Assembly (NCBI GenBank): GCA_024752435.1 | Contig: CP103034.1 | Span: forward strand, 992,001-1,056,000 | Reading direction: 5' to 3' | Source of the DNA: Allantophomopsis cytisporea | Taxonomy: Eukaryota > Ascomycota > Leotiomycetes > Phacidiales > Phacidiaceae | Length of the DNA stretch: 64,000 nucleotides | Shown: positions 24,411 to 34,658 of the stretch, in pieces | Layout of the letters: each line of letters begins with the position of its first letter | How positions within the stretch are numbered: the first letter of the stretch is position 1 | The notes under the pieces: model-generated | Told to the model about the DNA's origin: nothing | The model's database searches: none | The model's input: the letters and a program-made list of their open reading frames with translations, nothing else | Made by a program: the position numbers and the translations under genes

Positions 24411-26039
24411 TTACGGTTTGCTCTTCGGCGTAAGACACTTGCTAACCCCAATAATAATCTTCGCTGCCATGTTGACCGTAACAGTAAGCAGCCAAACAAG
24501 AAACTTAAATCCCATATAGAGCAACTTCAGACTCCAGCTCGTAGCCTTTGGCAAATCTGACTTGCCGACACTAGTCTGACTCTCCAAGTCCAACTCCATC
24601 TCCTCAAAGTTCATCGCCTTCTTCTTCGACCTCTTCTTGTCCTCCCCCACACTTAAGATACTAGGCGGCGCCTCAAAGTGCTCTACATGCCGCGTCTTTT
24701 CTTCCGTAATAGCAACAATCATCAAAGCACAAATCGCTACGTCCGTGATGTAAAAGCTGTCGATACGCGCTGCGACACCCGTATTGACCTCGAGTATCCC
24801 ACCACCATGCCCATCACGAGACAACTTAGCAAGGTTCAACGGCAGTGAGGGGTGCTCAAGCGTGTATTCGACGCGGCTCCACGCCGGCGAGCTGCTAATT
24901 TGTACAACAAACGGCGCGCTAATACACGGATGCACTAAGTAATAATGCTGGCTGTCTTCGTCCCACACCAGCCGCGCACACTCGCGCTCCGCAGCCATCC
25001 GTACTGCTTCTCCATCAGCGCGTGGCTTCGTTGCGAGCTCAATTACCATGTTTGATGCTGCGCGGGGATAGAGCAGGGCTACGAGGCCGTCGTTGGGAGG
25101 TAAACGACGGGCGGTCTCTTCTAGGGTCGTGGTAAGGACTTCGAGGCCAGATGGGGAGACAGGGCTCTTGGATGCGGATTTTACTTTGCTGGGGTCCCGA
25201 CGATGAAGGGTCAAGTGGGCGGAGGTAGAGGTAGGTTCGATGCGAAGGCTATAGAATGGATGGGTTGCTGATGATAAAGTGTGGACGGGCTCTTCAGCAT
25301 CACTAGGATATATCAGTATTTTCACATTCGTTGGAATCCATTTGTTTTACCTTGTCATCTTCAGGCAGAACGATCTTCCTTCAGAAGCTTGTACTCGCCA
25401 GCCATTTGTCACTTTCCACAAGTGTTTCAACTCTTCTGTACTCGAAGGTTCTGGAAATGGGAGCATTGTCTGAACACTCTTGGGCGATCTCCTCACAGCC
25501 GATCTAGAATCAACAGGACTTCCCATTGGTGCACCGCCTGGAACATTTGTTGGATTGTAGGTCCTTCTGTCTATTGCCGTTTGTGGAATGTGTGTAGGGC
25601 TGGCCTGTTGAGGATAATACGCTTGTTGCTCCAAAGGTAAATTATGATTGTATCTTGGAAATATCGACCTGCTAATAGGCCCATTCTTTGCCGAAGGGAA
25701 AGTCTTTGACTTGGAGGGTTTTTGTATGGAGCTGTGCGAGGCATTGCTATTATTTCTGATAAGAGTAGGAGCTTCCGAGAAAGAGCTTTGGGACCGAGGG
25801 ATTTCGGAGGCTATCTGGGCATTGCTTGCTTGCGAAGGCGAGCGGGTTCCAAGCACATAATTTGAAGGCTCGTCCTCGGGAGATCTGCTGCGATTTACGG
25901 CGGCGCGGGCTGGTAGCTGAAGTTGTGTGGCAGAATGAACATCGTGGGGGACATTTGGTATTTGAGAAGCAAGTGGATTTTGAGAAGCATTCTTAGTGGG
26001 TGGAGAGGGAAACAACTGTAAATTTGCAGTTGGTGCCAT
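24411..26039 (-). CDS. conserved-looking fungal protein with disordered N-half and C-terminal hydrophobic segment, function unknown
   Basis: I do not recognise a named family. The exons are 25351-26039 and 24411-25302 with a 48-nt GT-AG intron (join CLKMT-SDAEEPV), giving 526 residues. The first 190 or so residues are Ser/Pro/Asn-rich and probably disordered. The middle (about 200-430) is a folded-looking region with KHLWKVTNGWRVQASEGRSF, RLVWDEDSQHYYLVHPC and several beta-type segments. A hydrophobic stretch ITDVAICALMIVAI is followed by a Lys-rich stretch (EDKKRSKKKAMNFEEMELDL), and the protein ends in a longer hydrophobic segment, LKLLYMGFKFLVWLLTVTVN, before a basic tail. One or two membrane spans with a large cytosolic part would fit. 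The exon model is supported by frame continuity and composition, not by homology. Confidence 0.7.
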
Positions 26040-26932
26040 AGCTTCCCAAATACCATGAAAAAAACCAACAAAGATCCTGGAGATCTTTCGAAAAGGAAAT
26101 TGTGTTGGTGAAGTAAGTGGAAACGATCACCTACAAAGGCCGATGATGTGGAGGTGGTACATCATATACGCTCCTTTCATATCCGAAGCGCTGGGCTGCC
26201 AACACTCCACATGGCGTATCTGATGAAAGAGACATATAATGTCTTTTAATAGCAACCGCAAAGTTGTCGACAAACAATCTCTGGGCAGTGGTTGGTTGTT
26301 ATGCAGGGACTATGTAAGCAGCCGCTACATTGGATGTGATGAGAATGATGATTGGTGTTCTGCTGTTAAGCGCCCACGACCCCGGCTTCGATCATCGCAT
26401 ATCTAACACGTCTGACTGGCCGAGATAGAAGCTCAAAAAGACATAACCTTAAAGCCTTATCAAGAATTCAAATGGGGTGGATCAGCTTTTATGTTAGCCA
26501 GTTGTGTGTGAAAATGATGTTAAATTTCTGGGGTAAAAGCCGACTTGCAAATCTCAAGACTGAAATTATGTCGGTGATACGCTATCATAATGGAAGGGAC
26601 CCATGACCATGACCATGAACGAAAACAACAATCTTTGCTATCCCATCATACTTGTACGTATGCTAATGAACATGAAGTATTAGTCGCTGAATAAAATTGA
26701 TCAACTCACTATTGGCCTCCGCACAAATTTCATAATAAATTGGTATCAAGAGCCATCCATGTTCATTGATATAAGCTATCTGTTGTCCAATCCAGCACTT
26801 TCGAATATCTGGGTATCGACCTTTTGGTAGCACGAGGCTGCAAACGCAAAACCTTAGACGCCTAGACTCCAGCGCTCCTTAATGCCATATAACGCCGTAA
26901 AGGACATAAAAAAGCAAAGCGACGAGGGGACT
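26040..26932. other. noncoding stretch
   Basis: About 0.9 kb containing the upstream region of the unknown membrane protein gene and the 3' flank of RPC31. A short CATGAC triplicate lies near 26605. No ORF is supported. Confidence 0.5.
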
Positions 26933-27833
26933 CTAGTAATCGTCACCACCAGCATCTCCCCCGTCATCTTCATCGTCATCTCCTCCATCAAAGTATTGTT
27001 CGCCGTCGTAATCTCCACCCATCTCGTCCTCGTCCTCTTCATAGTCATAATCCTGTTCCTCCTCCTCCTCTTCAGCCAACTCTTCACCGCCATCACCATC
27101 GTCTTCACCACCTTCGAAGTTCGCGAGCTTCTTCTGGAGTTCAGCAATTCTGGCGGATCGCTCGGCATCTCTCTCAGCGGGAGTTTGGTTCGTGGTAAGC
27201 ATGAGGGCCTTTCGCTTGGCCGCTCCAGTATTGATTGTCTTTCGGACTGCATCGCCTTCTTCACCTTCAAGGGTCGACCAGAGCTCCTTCGGGAAGAACT
27301 GCTTGTCTAAGCAGACATTGTAAGTAAAGATAACACAATAATTTAGGCAGAGCCACTTACTAAATGGACGACCACTGAGCTGCGGTACAACTCGCTTCTT
27401 GCTCTCATATTTTTGTTCGTAAGTTGGAACTCCATTGAACGGGTCAATATCTTCCTTCTTACCGCGGCCACCACTATACTGCTCATTGAATTGATCCTCG
27501 CCGTATGTTTTCATTGGCATACCACCAGCGGTGCGTGTCTTGTCCTTCCGAGAAGCAGTGTAAAGTGGTCCTTCGTGAACTGCAGCCCGAAGAGCTTGGA
27601 AGCTGGAAACTGCAGCCTTTTCTTCCTCGCTGAGAGGGCGTGGAACTGGAACAGTATATGTCTATATCCCATTAGTAATTCCAAAGAAACTCAGCTTGAC
27701 AAGAAAGATTACTCACAGGAAAGAGCTCAGAAGGCTTTGACTCAAGCTTCACGGTAGGGTCATGAGCCCATGAAGCACCTTTTAGCTCATTACCACGGCC
27801 TCCACCAAAGCCCCCTCGACCACCTCGTGACAT
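26933..27833 (-). CDS. RPC31: RNA polymerase III subunit Rpc31 (RPC7 family)
   Basis: This is part of the Pol III-specific initiation subcomplex (C82-C34-C31), needed for transcription of tRNA and 5S genes. Three exons (27717-27833, 27361-27661, 26933-27306) joined by introns of 55 and 54 nt give 263 residues, close to yeast Rpc31. The N-terminus MSRGGRGGFGGGRGNELKG is the family start, followed by the conserved FPTYTVPVPRPLSEEE (spanning intron 1), DPFNGVPTYEQKYESKKR and FNKQFFPKELW (spanning intron 2). The last 60 residues are a long acidic Asp/Glu/Gly tail ending GGDDY, typical of this subunit. The start codon lies only 12 bases after the stop of a 168-codon ORF on the same strand and in the same frame, so RPC31 either uses a promoter inside that ORF or is the second cistron of a shared transcript. 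Confidence 0.92.
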
Positions 27834-27845
27834 TGTGTTGTTGCA

Positions 27846-28352
27846 CTAAGGATTATCTTTGGTGCCAGCAAAATTAATGCGATGGCTTAATTCGCGGTCC
27901 CGAGGCTGATACTGATGAGTGCTTGTAATATCGTTGCTGAGCTTTCCAGCACCTGACCAAGCTTTATGGAGAGGATTTTCAAATTCGCCAACCGGAGGAT
28001 GATCCTTTTGTATAGTGATTGGAGTAGGTATTGGAAGGGAAGAGTGAACTTTGACTGCCTTGATCGTAGTGCGCGCATTCGCGGTGGGGTCCCTGGTAAT
28101 AATTTCTTGTGTAAAGTCGGCAGAATGTCCAGAAACGGTGACCGCCTTGACGTTTGGTGGAGACATCGCTTCGTCCAGCTTGTCCGATGGAGCATGTTCA
28201 TATTCACTCGCATGCTGCTCTCCAGTTTCAACCTCGTTACCAGCCACAACATCCTCAGTTAAGTTCGATCTCTTAGCTCCATCCGAGTTCTCATCAAGCT
28301 GCTTCTCAACCTCCTGAAGCCTTTCATCGGACTCTTTCACCACCTCGGTCAT
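27846..28352 (-). CDS. 168-residue acidic protein of unknown function, directly upstream of RPC31
   Basis: This single uninterrupted ORF encodes 168 residues with no recognised domain. The first 90 residues are strongly acidic (Glu/Asp) and likely disordered. The last 50 look more ordered and conserved (VGEFENPLHKAWSGAGKLSN and HQYQPRDRELSHRINFAGTK). It ends in TAG, followed by four sense codons and the RPC31 ATG in the same frame. Its start is only 114 bases from the start of the divergent HSM3-like gene. Options are an independent gene, the first cistron of a dicistronic mRNA, an N-terminal extension of RPC31 reached by readthrough or splicing, or a chance ORF in the RPC31 5' UTR. Its length, absence of stops and tight packing make it more than noise. 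Confidence 0.6.
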   Translation of the reverse strand: MTEVVKESDERLQEVEKQLDENSDGAKRSNLTEDVVAGNEVETGEQHASEYEHAPSDKLDEAMSPPNVKAVTVSGHSADFTQEIITRDPTANARTTIKAVKVHSSLPIPTPITIQKDHPPVGEFENPLHKAWSGAGKLSNDITSTHQYQPRDRELSHRINFAGTKDNP

Positions 28353-28466
28353 ATTCTAATCATCATCATTTGTCAGCCTACATTTCCAGGCATTTAGACA
28401 TCAAGTGTCAGTTATCATTGACTGATATCTTGTTTCTCTTCCAAGTCAAAACACACCATCCCTTGA

Positions 28467-30003
28467 ATGAGTCTCTCTGCAACTTCTGCAAACAAGGGAT
28501 CTATCGAAATGTCAGACATCACAGATGTGCCGATTTCCGGGTTAGATGACCTTGAGAAGCATCTGGATCAAGTGATTGTGGAACCAGAGACACCACTTAA
28601 TACCAAGCTGCTAGATGATGTGGAGCTTCAACTTACCGGTATGGACTCCCTTCTTGTTCTTCTTCTCCTTTGTATATTTGTCTTTCTTTTGATCTGAATG
28701 ATGTGTGCGTTCGGCATCGGTGTGTGTTGGTGGTATACTCAGAAGAGGGCTGTATTTCCGTATCTACAGAGGGTCGTGTTTGTGGTGGTGGTGGCAGTAT
28801 AGGCACACACTTCAAAGGTGTCGGCTCTCAGCAGAAGTTTGTTTGAAGTGCGTCCCTATATTATTAGTGGATAATCGCATGGAGAAGAACGTGTTTGCAG
28901 ATGTCGAAGATTGTGCCTCCTCAAAATACGAGTTTGTTTTTGCTGGTTTCTGTACATAGATACACGTTGTTTCGAATCTGCAGAGGAACACGGAGAGTCA
29001 TTTCTGCTGGTGTTGCTGATGGATGTCTTGGCATACGAAATACTGACGCTCTATAGAGCACAACATCCCACCACTGATACCAAGATTCCTACCAAAGCTC
29101 ACCCAAATCCTTTCAAATTTCCAGCAAGATCCAGCACCAATTGTCAGTTTGTCAATCAAGCTGCTGGGCCCACTCTCATTCACAGATGTCATGTCACTTG
29201 CATCTGAAGAGTCTCTTACACGCGCACTTCAATCCTCTGCCCCATCTGCCAACATCCTCGGCCTGACAGTAATTGCAAAGGCGTCAGCATCTCCCAGTAG
29301 TTCTGCTATCCTTTCGTCCATGAAAGGTCTCGTTGGACAATTCATCATTACCTGGCTTAGCAGCCCAAGTGTCGAAGTAGGCGAGAAGGCTACAAGGACA
29401 TTGGGCGATCTTCTTGACGTGGACTCTGAGCAGAAGGCTACTAATGGTCTTGATACTCATATGAGTGGACTTGAAATTGCCTCACGCACTGTTTCGGGAC
29501 AGGGTTTCCTGTGGCGGCGTCTCTTCCATGATCAGGAACAATATACCTCCATTTTCTCGCTCTGTGACCTCTCGACAACGGGCGCCGGTCTTGGCCAGCT
29601 CGACCAACGGCAAAAGTCTCTTGCACAAGCTAGAATGTTACGCATTTTGCCTCGTATGGCAGCTTTGGACTTTGCTGCTGTGTCAAAGCCGCATCTACCT
29701 GATGTTGAAAAGCAGTTTGGTATGCCGGATGATACGGAGGGCTTACTATGGTATGCTGGATTAGAAATGGTGGATATTGAGGGAGATGTACTGATGCACT
29801 TTACACTCATTGACTTCTTTGCAGAACTCTTAGAGTCTGTTAGCATCGTGGAGCTTGGCACGGCTTCTATGGAGTATTTGAAGAGACTAATGAAGACTGC
29901 TACAGAGAAGGATGAAAGTCTGTATAGGTCGTTGGAGTCTTTAGCACAGGCTGAAAGCTCAAGTCCAGAACTTGTAGACCTGATGACCCGTCTTAGTCAG
30001 TAG
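28467..30003 (+). CDS. HSM3: Hsm3/PSMD5-like 26S proteasome assembly chaperone
   Basis: The sequence resembles the fungal Hsm3 (DNA mismatch repair protein Hsm3 / proteasome S5b) family of alpha-helical repeat chaperones that bind the base ATPase Rpt1 during 19S assembly. Exon 1 is 28467-28638 and exon 2 is 29057-30003, giving 372 residues. Yeast Hsm3 is longer, at about 480. The join (DVELQLTE-HNIPPLIPRFLP) makes a continuous amphipathic helix pattern, and the acceptor is preceded by a CTGAC branch-like site. The body has Leu-rich helical repeats such as IVSLSIKLLGPLSFTDVMSL and VGEKATRTLGDLLDV. The intron, 418 nt, is far longer than any other here, and its donor is GTATGG. A tiny extra exon inside it cannot be excluded. 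The symbol is assigned by resemblance only. Confidence 0.7.
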
Positions 30004-31243
30004 ATGTCATATGCAGATAAAACAAATCAAAAGATATTAAAGCAAGTCATTCTTTTCAACTATAAAATTTCTCAAGCCTTGGCTAGCTTTAATGTACGTA
30101 TGTTATGATCTCGCCATACAGAGGAATAGACAGAGGATTTGCTCGGCTTCATATACCACAGTCTGGTGAACAATATTCGACCCATTCATGATAGCCATGG
30201 CTCTCTTGTCATCTTCTTCTGCAGCATCATTGTGTACTCAGCATTAATTTCTCATCGTTATCGTTCTTGTGGTAGGTAGTAAGCATGACCTTTCTGGTAG
30301 TCAACATGCTTGCTATCAAGTCATGGCAGTCAATTATTGGGAAGATGGTTTGAACGCTAGTCGTCTATAGAGACTGAGGGAATTTATATAGCAGCCTCAA
30401 ACAGTATTGGTTATTGCGTTGCACGGCGGAGGAGAAATGCTGCCTGCACATAAATACTAAGGCTGGTTAACACTTACTTGAGGCATCAAATGCCGCTCTC
30501 ATATGATATGTGTAGTCACGGCATAGTTCCCAGTCATCACTATATGTTTTTTCAAGTGAAGCTTGTTGCGCCATCTTTCATAGAACTCACATTTTCTCCA
30601 AGTGAAGCATGTGAAGTGATTCTCACTTTGAGCATTATACGTATCCAACTACGCAAGAAGGTAGTAACATACAAGAGCACATGGTCTATTCGTAATATCG
30701 TTGTCTTCAACATATTGCGAATAAACGCTAACATCTTACAGGCAGACATCAGTATAAAAAAATGCTGCGACCGGGGTTCGACTCCGGCCAAAGCATTCAT
30801 TGGGACGCAAAGCGGCACTGAGCGTCGGAAAAAAAAAATGTGATGCCACAAAACTAATATAAAAATCCAGCAAAAAAATTTGAAAAAGTTCACTTAAAAC
30901 AAAAAAAAAAGTACTGCATGTATGTATACCATTTCCTACTAGCAGTATTACGAATAGACCATGGCTCTTGTATGTCCTCTTTTTTCCCCTTCTTTTTTTC
31001 CCATTTGTTTTGTTTTTGCTAGACGGCGTTAACAATATATCCTTGGTGTCTCCTATGTGAGTGTGTGTATATTGATTTCATGTGTTCGAAAATTCACTTT
31101 ACAAAGCCAAACGATCTTTTGAAAAGAGCAAACTCAAATCCTGTTCTTCATGAGTATGGGAACTCCTATATCCGTGACTCCAAATCCTGCCCCAACTCCA
31201 AATTGCCTTCAAAGCGAACAGCCCTTATCTTCTTATTTAAAGC
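30004..31243. other. noncoding stretch between convergent genes
   Basis: A 1.2-kb convergent intergenic region. It is AT-rich with A- and T-homopolymers (A10 at 30829-30838, a longer A run near 30900, T runs near 30980-31010). It contains a Pol III B-box-like hairpin (30761-30797), listed separately. No protein gene is supported. Confidence 0.5.
30761..30797 (+). other. tRNA T-arm / Pol III B-box-like hairpin
   Basis: GGTTCGACTCC (30775-30785) matches the Pol III B-box consensus GGTTCGANTCC exactly. It sits in a double stem: AATGCT/AGCATT (30761-30766 with 30792-30797) around CCGGG/TCCGG (30771-30775 with 30783-30787). No D-arm, anticodon arm or matching acceptor strand is found upstream, so it is not a complete tRNA. 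It may be a tRNA relic, a short-element head or an ncRNA promoter part. An A10 tract lies about 40 bases downstream. Confidence 0.35.
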
Positions 31244-32227
31244 TCAAGATACCTTCTCATCCAATATCCTCATCATTTCCTCTTCCTCATCAACTGCTTT
31301 CTCATTGTCAGCTGCTCCAAGCTCTCTCCTAACATCCTCTCGTGCAATCCAACCCTTCTGCACCCATTCGCCCTTCAGCGCAGATACCCAACCCTCTAAG
31401 CTCCTCATTCCAACAACCAAGAACCCTAATTCCTCTCTCTCGCAATCAAACACCTCCCACCATTCTGACTCCGGCAATTGTACGCCCATCTCTCTAGCCG
31501 CAAGGTATATCGCCGCCACAGCCAAAGCATTAGGCTGGTGGGTAAGATAGAGCATTTGCGGGCTCAGCAGTGCTGTATTGAGGTGCTGGATAGCTCGTTT
31601 TGCCAAGGCAGAAGCATCCTTTGGAGGCACACCGGAAGCTGGAGAGAAGACGTCAAGAGCTTGGAGATAGGTTATGGCGAGAGGGTGTGGTAATGCGACA
31701 TGGACATTGAAGCCAGTGGCATTCAGTATCTGGCCTTCGATAGCTAGGATGCGGTTGCGAAAGGTGATGTAGTCGCTTTCAGAGAGGTAGTATGCTTCGG
31801 GATCTTCTTTGGTAGATAGGTCGTAGTTTGGAGAAAGGGGGGAGGAGGAGAGGAGGTAGGCGTAAACATTCGTAATGCTTCGTAGGGATCGAGGGGAGGC
31901 GGAGATCTTTGCCATTAGGTAGACTGCGGCAGCTGAAGTATCCTAATTTACCATGTTAAAATCATATAATTGCAGGCCAATAAACTACATCGAGAAACGT
32001 ACACTAAATTCAAATCTCATAATATCATACTCGATCCAGTGTCGAAATAGCGTCACAATCGCCTGTGCTGTTACATCTTGAGGAAGACGAAGTAGCAGAC
32101 CAGCTGCTTGAGTAAGTCGTGCCGTATGATATAGAATAGGATCTTGTAATTCAGACGGCAATTGACTATTTCTCGATCGCAAGGAAAGTTGGGCCGAAGT
32201 TACCAGTGGATTCGAAAGATGTGACAT
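31244..32227 (-). CDS. cyclin L family protein
   Basis: This is a cyclin of the transcription/splicing (cyclin L) type, expected to pair with a CDK11-like kinase in the nucleus. The exons are 32003-32227 and 31244-31942 with a 60-nt intron. The join reads RFEF-SDTSAAAVYLMAKIS, matching the second helix of the cyclin box. The product has 307 residues. The first cyclin fold has the cyclin-L-like ARLTQAAGLLLRLPQ (about residues 36-50) and ILNATGFNVHVALPHPLAITYLQ (about 147-170). The second fold has PNALAVAAIYLAAREMGVQL (about 220-240). No Arg/Ser-rich tail, as in animal cyclin L, is present, and the end is acidic. Cyclin L is preferred over cyclin C/T/K because of those two segments, without alignment. 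It is head-to-tail with UAP1, 271 bases apart. Confidence 0.82.
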
Positions 32228-32498
32228 GGCGATCGTATAGAAGATGGAAGCTCAAGGATATGAATTTCTTAAGTCAAGTATTCGCTTATGACGCGCTTCA
32301 GCCTTGCGATGTCAAGGTGCGGGAGCGGTCCGAGCCAAGATTATGGTATTTACGCTTGAAGATCAGCAGTCACAATAAATATTTGGAATTGCAGATTTAT
32401 TTTCTAAGTAAAAATACAAACTCAACCATAGTCCTGTAATTTACGAATCAAACTCCTAACCGTGAAATATAAGCCCAAACGCATCTTCAGTCAGTCGT

Positions 32499-34108
32499 CT
32501 ATGAGATCTCCTTCTCCAACACAGCCGGAGCAGTGATGCTCTTTCCCTTGAGTTTCTCTAATCCTTCACCACCGTAACTGATGAGTGGAGATACCTCAAT
32601 ACCACCCTCATTGCCCTCACTGACTACAACTCCGCCAGCAGCTGCGACCCATCTAGCACCTTGGTCCATGATATCCTTCCTGCTGGTATCTGGGTCATCC
32701 TCGCCAGTGCCTGCAGCATTCTTTAAAGGAGAAAATTCGTCCTCACGCTTAACTTCCATGCATGCAAACTTGGAAAGAGGAAGCATTGGGAAAACGTCGA
32801 AGACGAATTGCTCGAGCTTGATGCCGTTCGGCTTCTCTGGCTTAATCGTATCTCCCTTCTCGGTGTCGACATATGGAATCTTCTTGCGAGCGACGTGGTG
32901 AGGAAGCTTGTGAGCCCACTCTGGTATAGACTCAAGGAAACGGAAGGAGTAGTAATGGTTGACGATGTTCGCTGCGCGGAACTTGAGTACGTCGGGCTGC
33001 TTGACATCCTTGGCTTCTGCGGTTTCCTTATCAATTTCGGAGTATTCCACGACGTCTGGCTTGCCGTTCTTGAGAAGAATAAGACCAACAGACTCGGTAG
33101 CATTGCGCTTTCGGACGACCTTAGTAGCAATGTCGACATCCTTTGAGGCACTAAATCCAATGAACACTGGGTCGGCTACCTTGACAAGACAGTTGTCAAC
33201 ACAGTACGCGTGGATGTGTTCAATTCCGCGCTTTCGCATATCGCTGATAACATTTGAGGTGACCAGTGCCTGGTAAATGCCTCCGTTTCCATCTGGTGCT
33301 ACAGCAACCTAAATAATAGTTAGTTTATCAGATTTAAAGCTGTTAGATTCAATCGATGATAGCGTACCTTGCCTTTGCTCTCGAGCAAGATCTTGCCATC
33401 ATTGGAGATACAAGGCAAGACACCTTGCTCGAAGATGATAACATTCTCTTTCTCAAGTCCAAAGTAGTTGTGCTTTGCAAAGTACTTTTCGGTTGGCCCT
33501 CTGGTTGGACCAGAAGTCATAACGTACCAAGGTACAATGACCTTTTTCTCTGCACCATGTCCAGCCTTCTTGTGAGCCAAACTCTGTACCTTTCTAATTC
33601 TCTCAGCCTGGATCTGGAAGAGAGACTTCTCGGATGGGAGGCCAATGTTGAAACAACCCTTAGGATCAGAGCTTCCTAATCTCGTACCCTGACCACCAGC
33701 CATAAGCACCACGGCAACCTTATTCTCCGCAATCAAATCCAAACCTGAAGAGTACCACTTCTCGATATCTTCGGTTTTTGAATCGAGAATAGAGGCAGTA
33801 GCGGAATCAGGAAGTGGCTCAAGTCCAGAGTCTGCTTGTTCATCATCGGCCTTTGGTGGGTTGAGAGCCTTGTGTGTGATTGTGTTGATGTGTTCCGGAT
33901 CGAAAGTAGATAATTGAGCGAAGAGAACAGCTTGCTCAGTAGCAGACAGGCCATCGTAGAAAGCAAAGACCTGCTCTTGGCCAGCTTTCTCGTACTTCTC
34001 CCGGAGCTCTTTAACCTCATCGTTGGTAGGTTGGCGAGGAGGGGCATCCTGCTGTGTATTTCCGCCTCCCAAATGGAGGGTATTGAGGACGCTCTGTACT
34101 GCCTGCAT
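32499..34108 (-). CDS. UAP1: UDP-N-acetylglucosamine pyrophosphorylase
   Basis: This enzyme makes UDP-GlcNAc from UTP and GlcNAc-1-phosphate in the cytosol, the last step before chitin synthesis, N-glycosylation and GPI anchors. The exons are 33368-34108 and 32499-33308 with a 59-nt intron. The join [17 protein letters not shown] is the conserved sugar-binding block, giving 516 residues, slightly longer than yeast Qri1. The nucleotide-binding motif [17 protein letters not shown] lies at about residues 135-151. Other family landmarks are [38 protein letters not shown] and [11 protein letters not shown]. It is divergent from the DNA glycosylase gene (550 bases between starts). Confidence 0.96.
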
Positions 34109-34658
34109 GATTGAATATTTGATTTTGTCAGTGATTTAGTATGAGAAAACTGAAAGTGTAGCAAACGATGAGAGAAAAGTAAATGTGGTCTTTATGTGGA
34201 GAGAGTTAGTTGTGCTGTAAGACTGGGTGGTGCTGTTTATAGTTCCTTGCTGGTGCTTGTCAAGGTTGCCGCGATTAACAAGCTCCTATGGCGGGGCAAT
34301 CAGAGCTAGGGGATGCGCTGAACGCAACTCAGCCTTCTGCATGAAACAAAACCATCTCCTATTCCGTGCTTCCATGTTAGAAATTCATAATGGTGAGGTA
34401 ATACGTATGCTTCCTTCGCTGATGCACGTGTAGGGGTGTTGAGAGGTTCATAATCAGCCCTTTAAGTCGGCGACAACATCAGTTGACTGATATGTGTCTA
34501 TGAATTGCAGCTCTTCATACTTTTTATTATGAGCGTGGTGCCGACGTCATTCCTAGGCCCATGACAATTCGCTTTCTTGAACAACTCTATACGAGACTAA
34601 CATATGCAGCACTAATAATACATCAGAAAGAACCGGCAATACGAGGCAAGCACCAAGC
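34109..34658. promoter_or_regulatory. divergent promoter region between UAP1 and the DNA glycosylase
   Basis: A 550-base region that must supply both promoters. A CAGTCAGTG-like short repeat and a CT/GA-rich patch lie near the UAP1 start. There is no ORF of note and no clear TATA box. Confidence 0.4.

Noticed and set aside
30740..30840. Complete tRNA gene at the B-box hairpin
   Set aside because: A T-arm-like hairpin is present, but the D-arm, anticodon arm and 5' acceptor strand are missing, so only a B-box-like element is reported.
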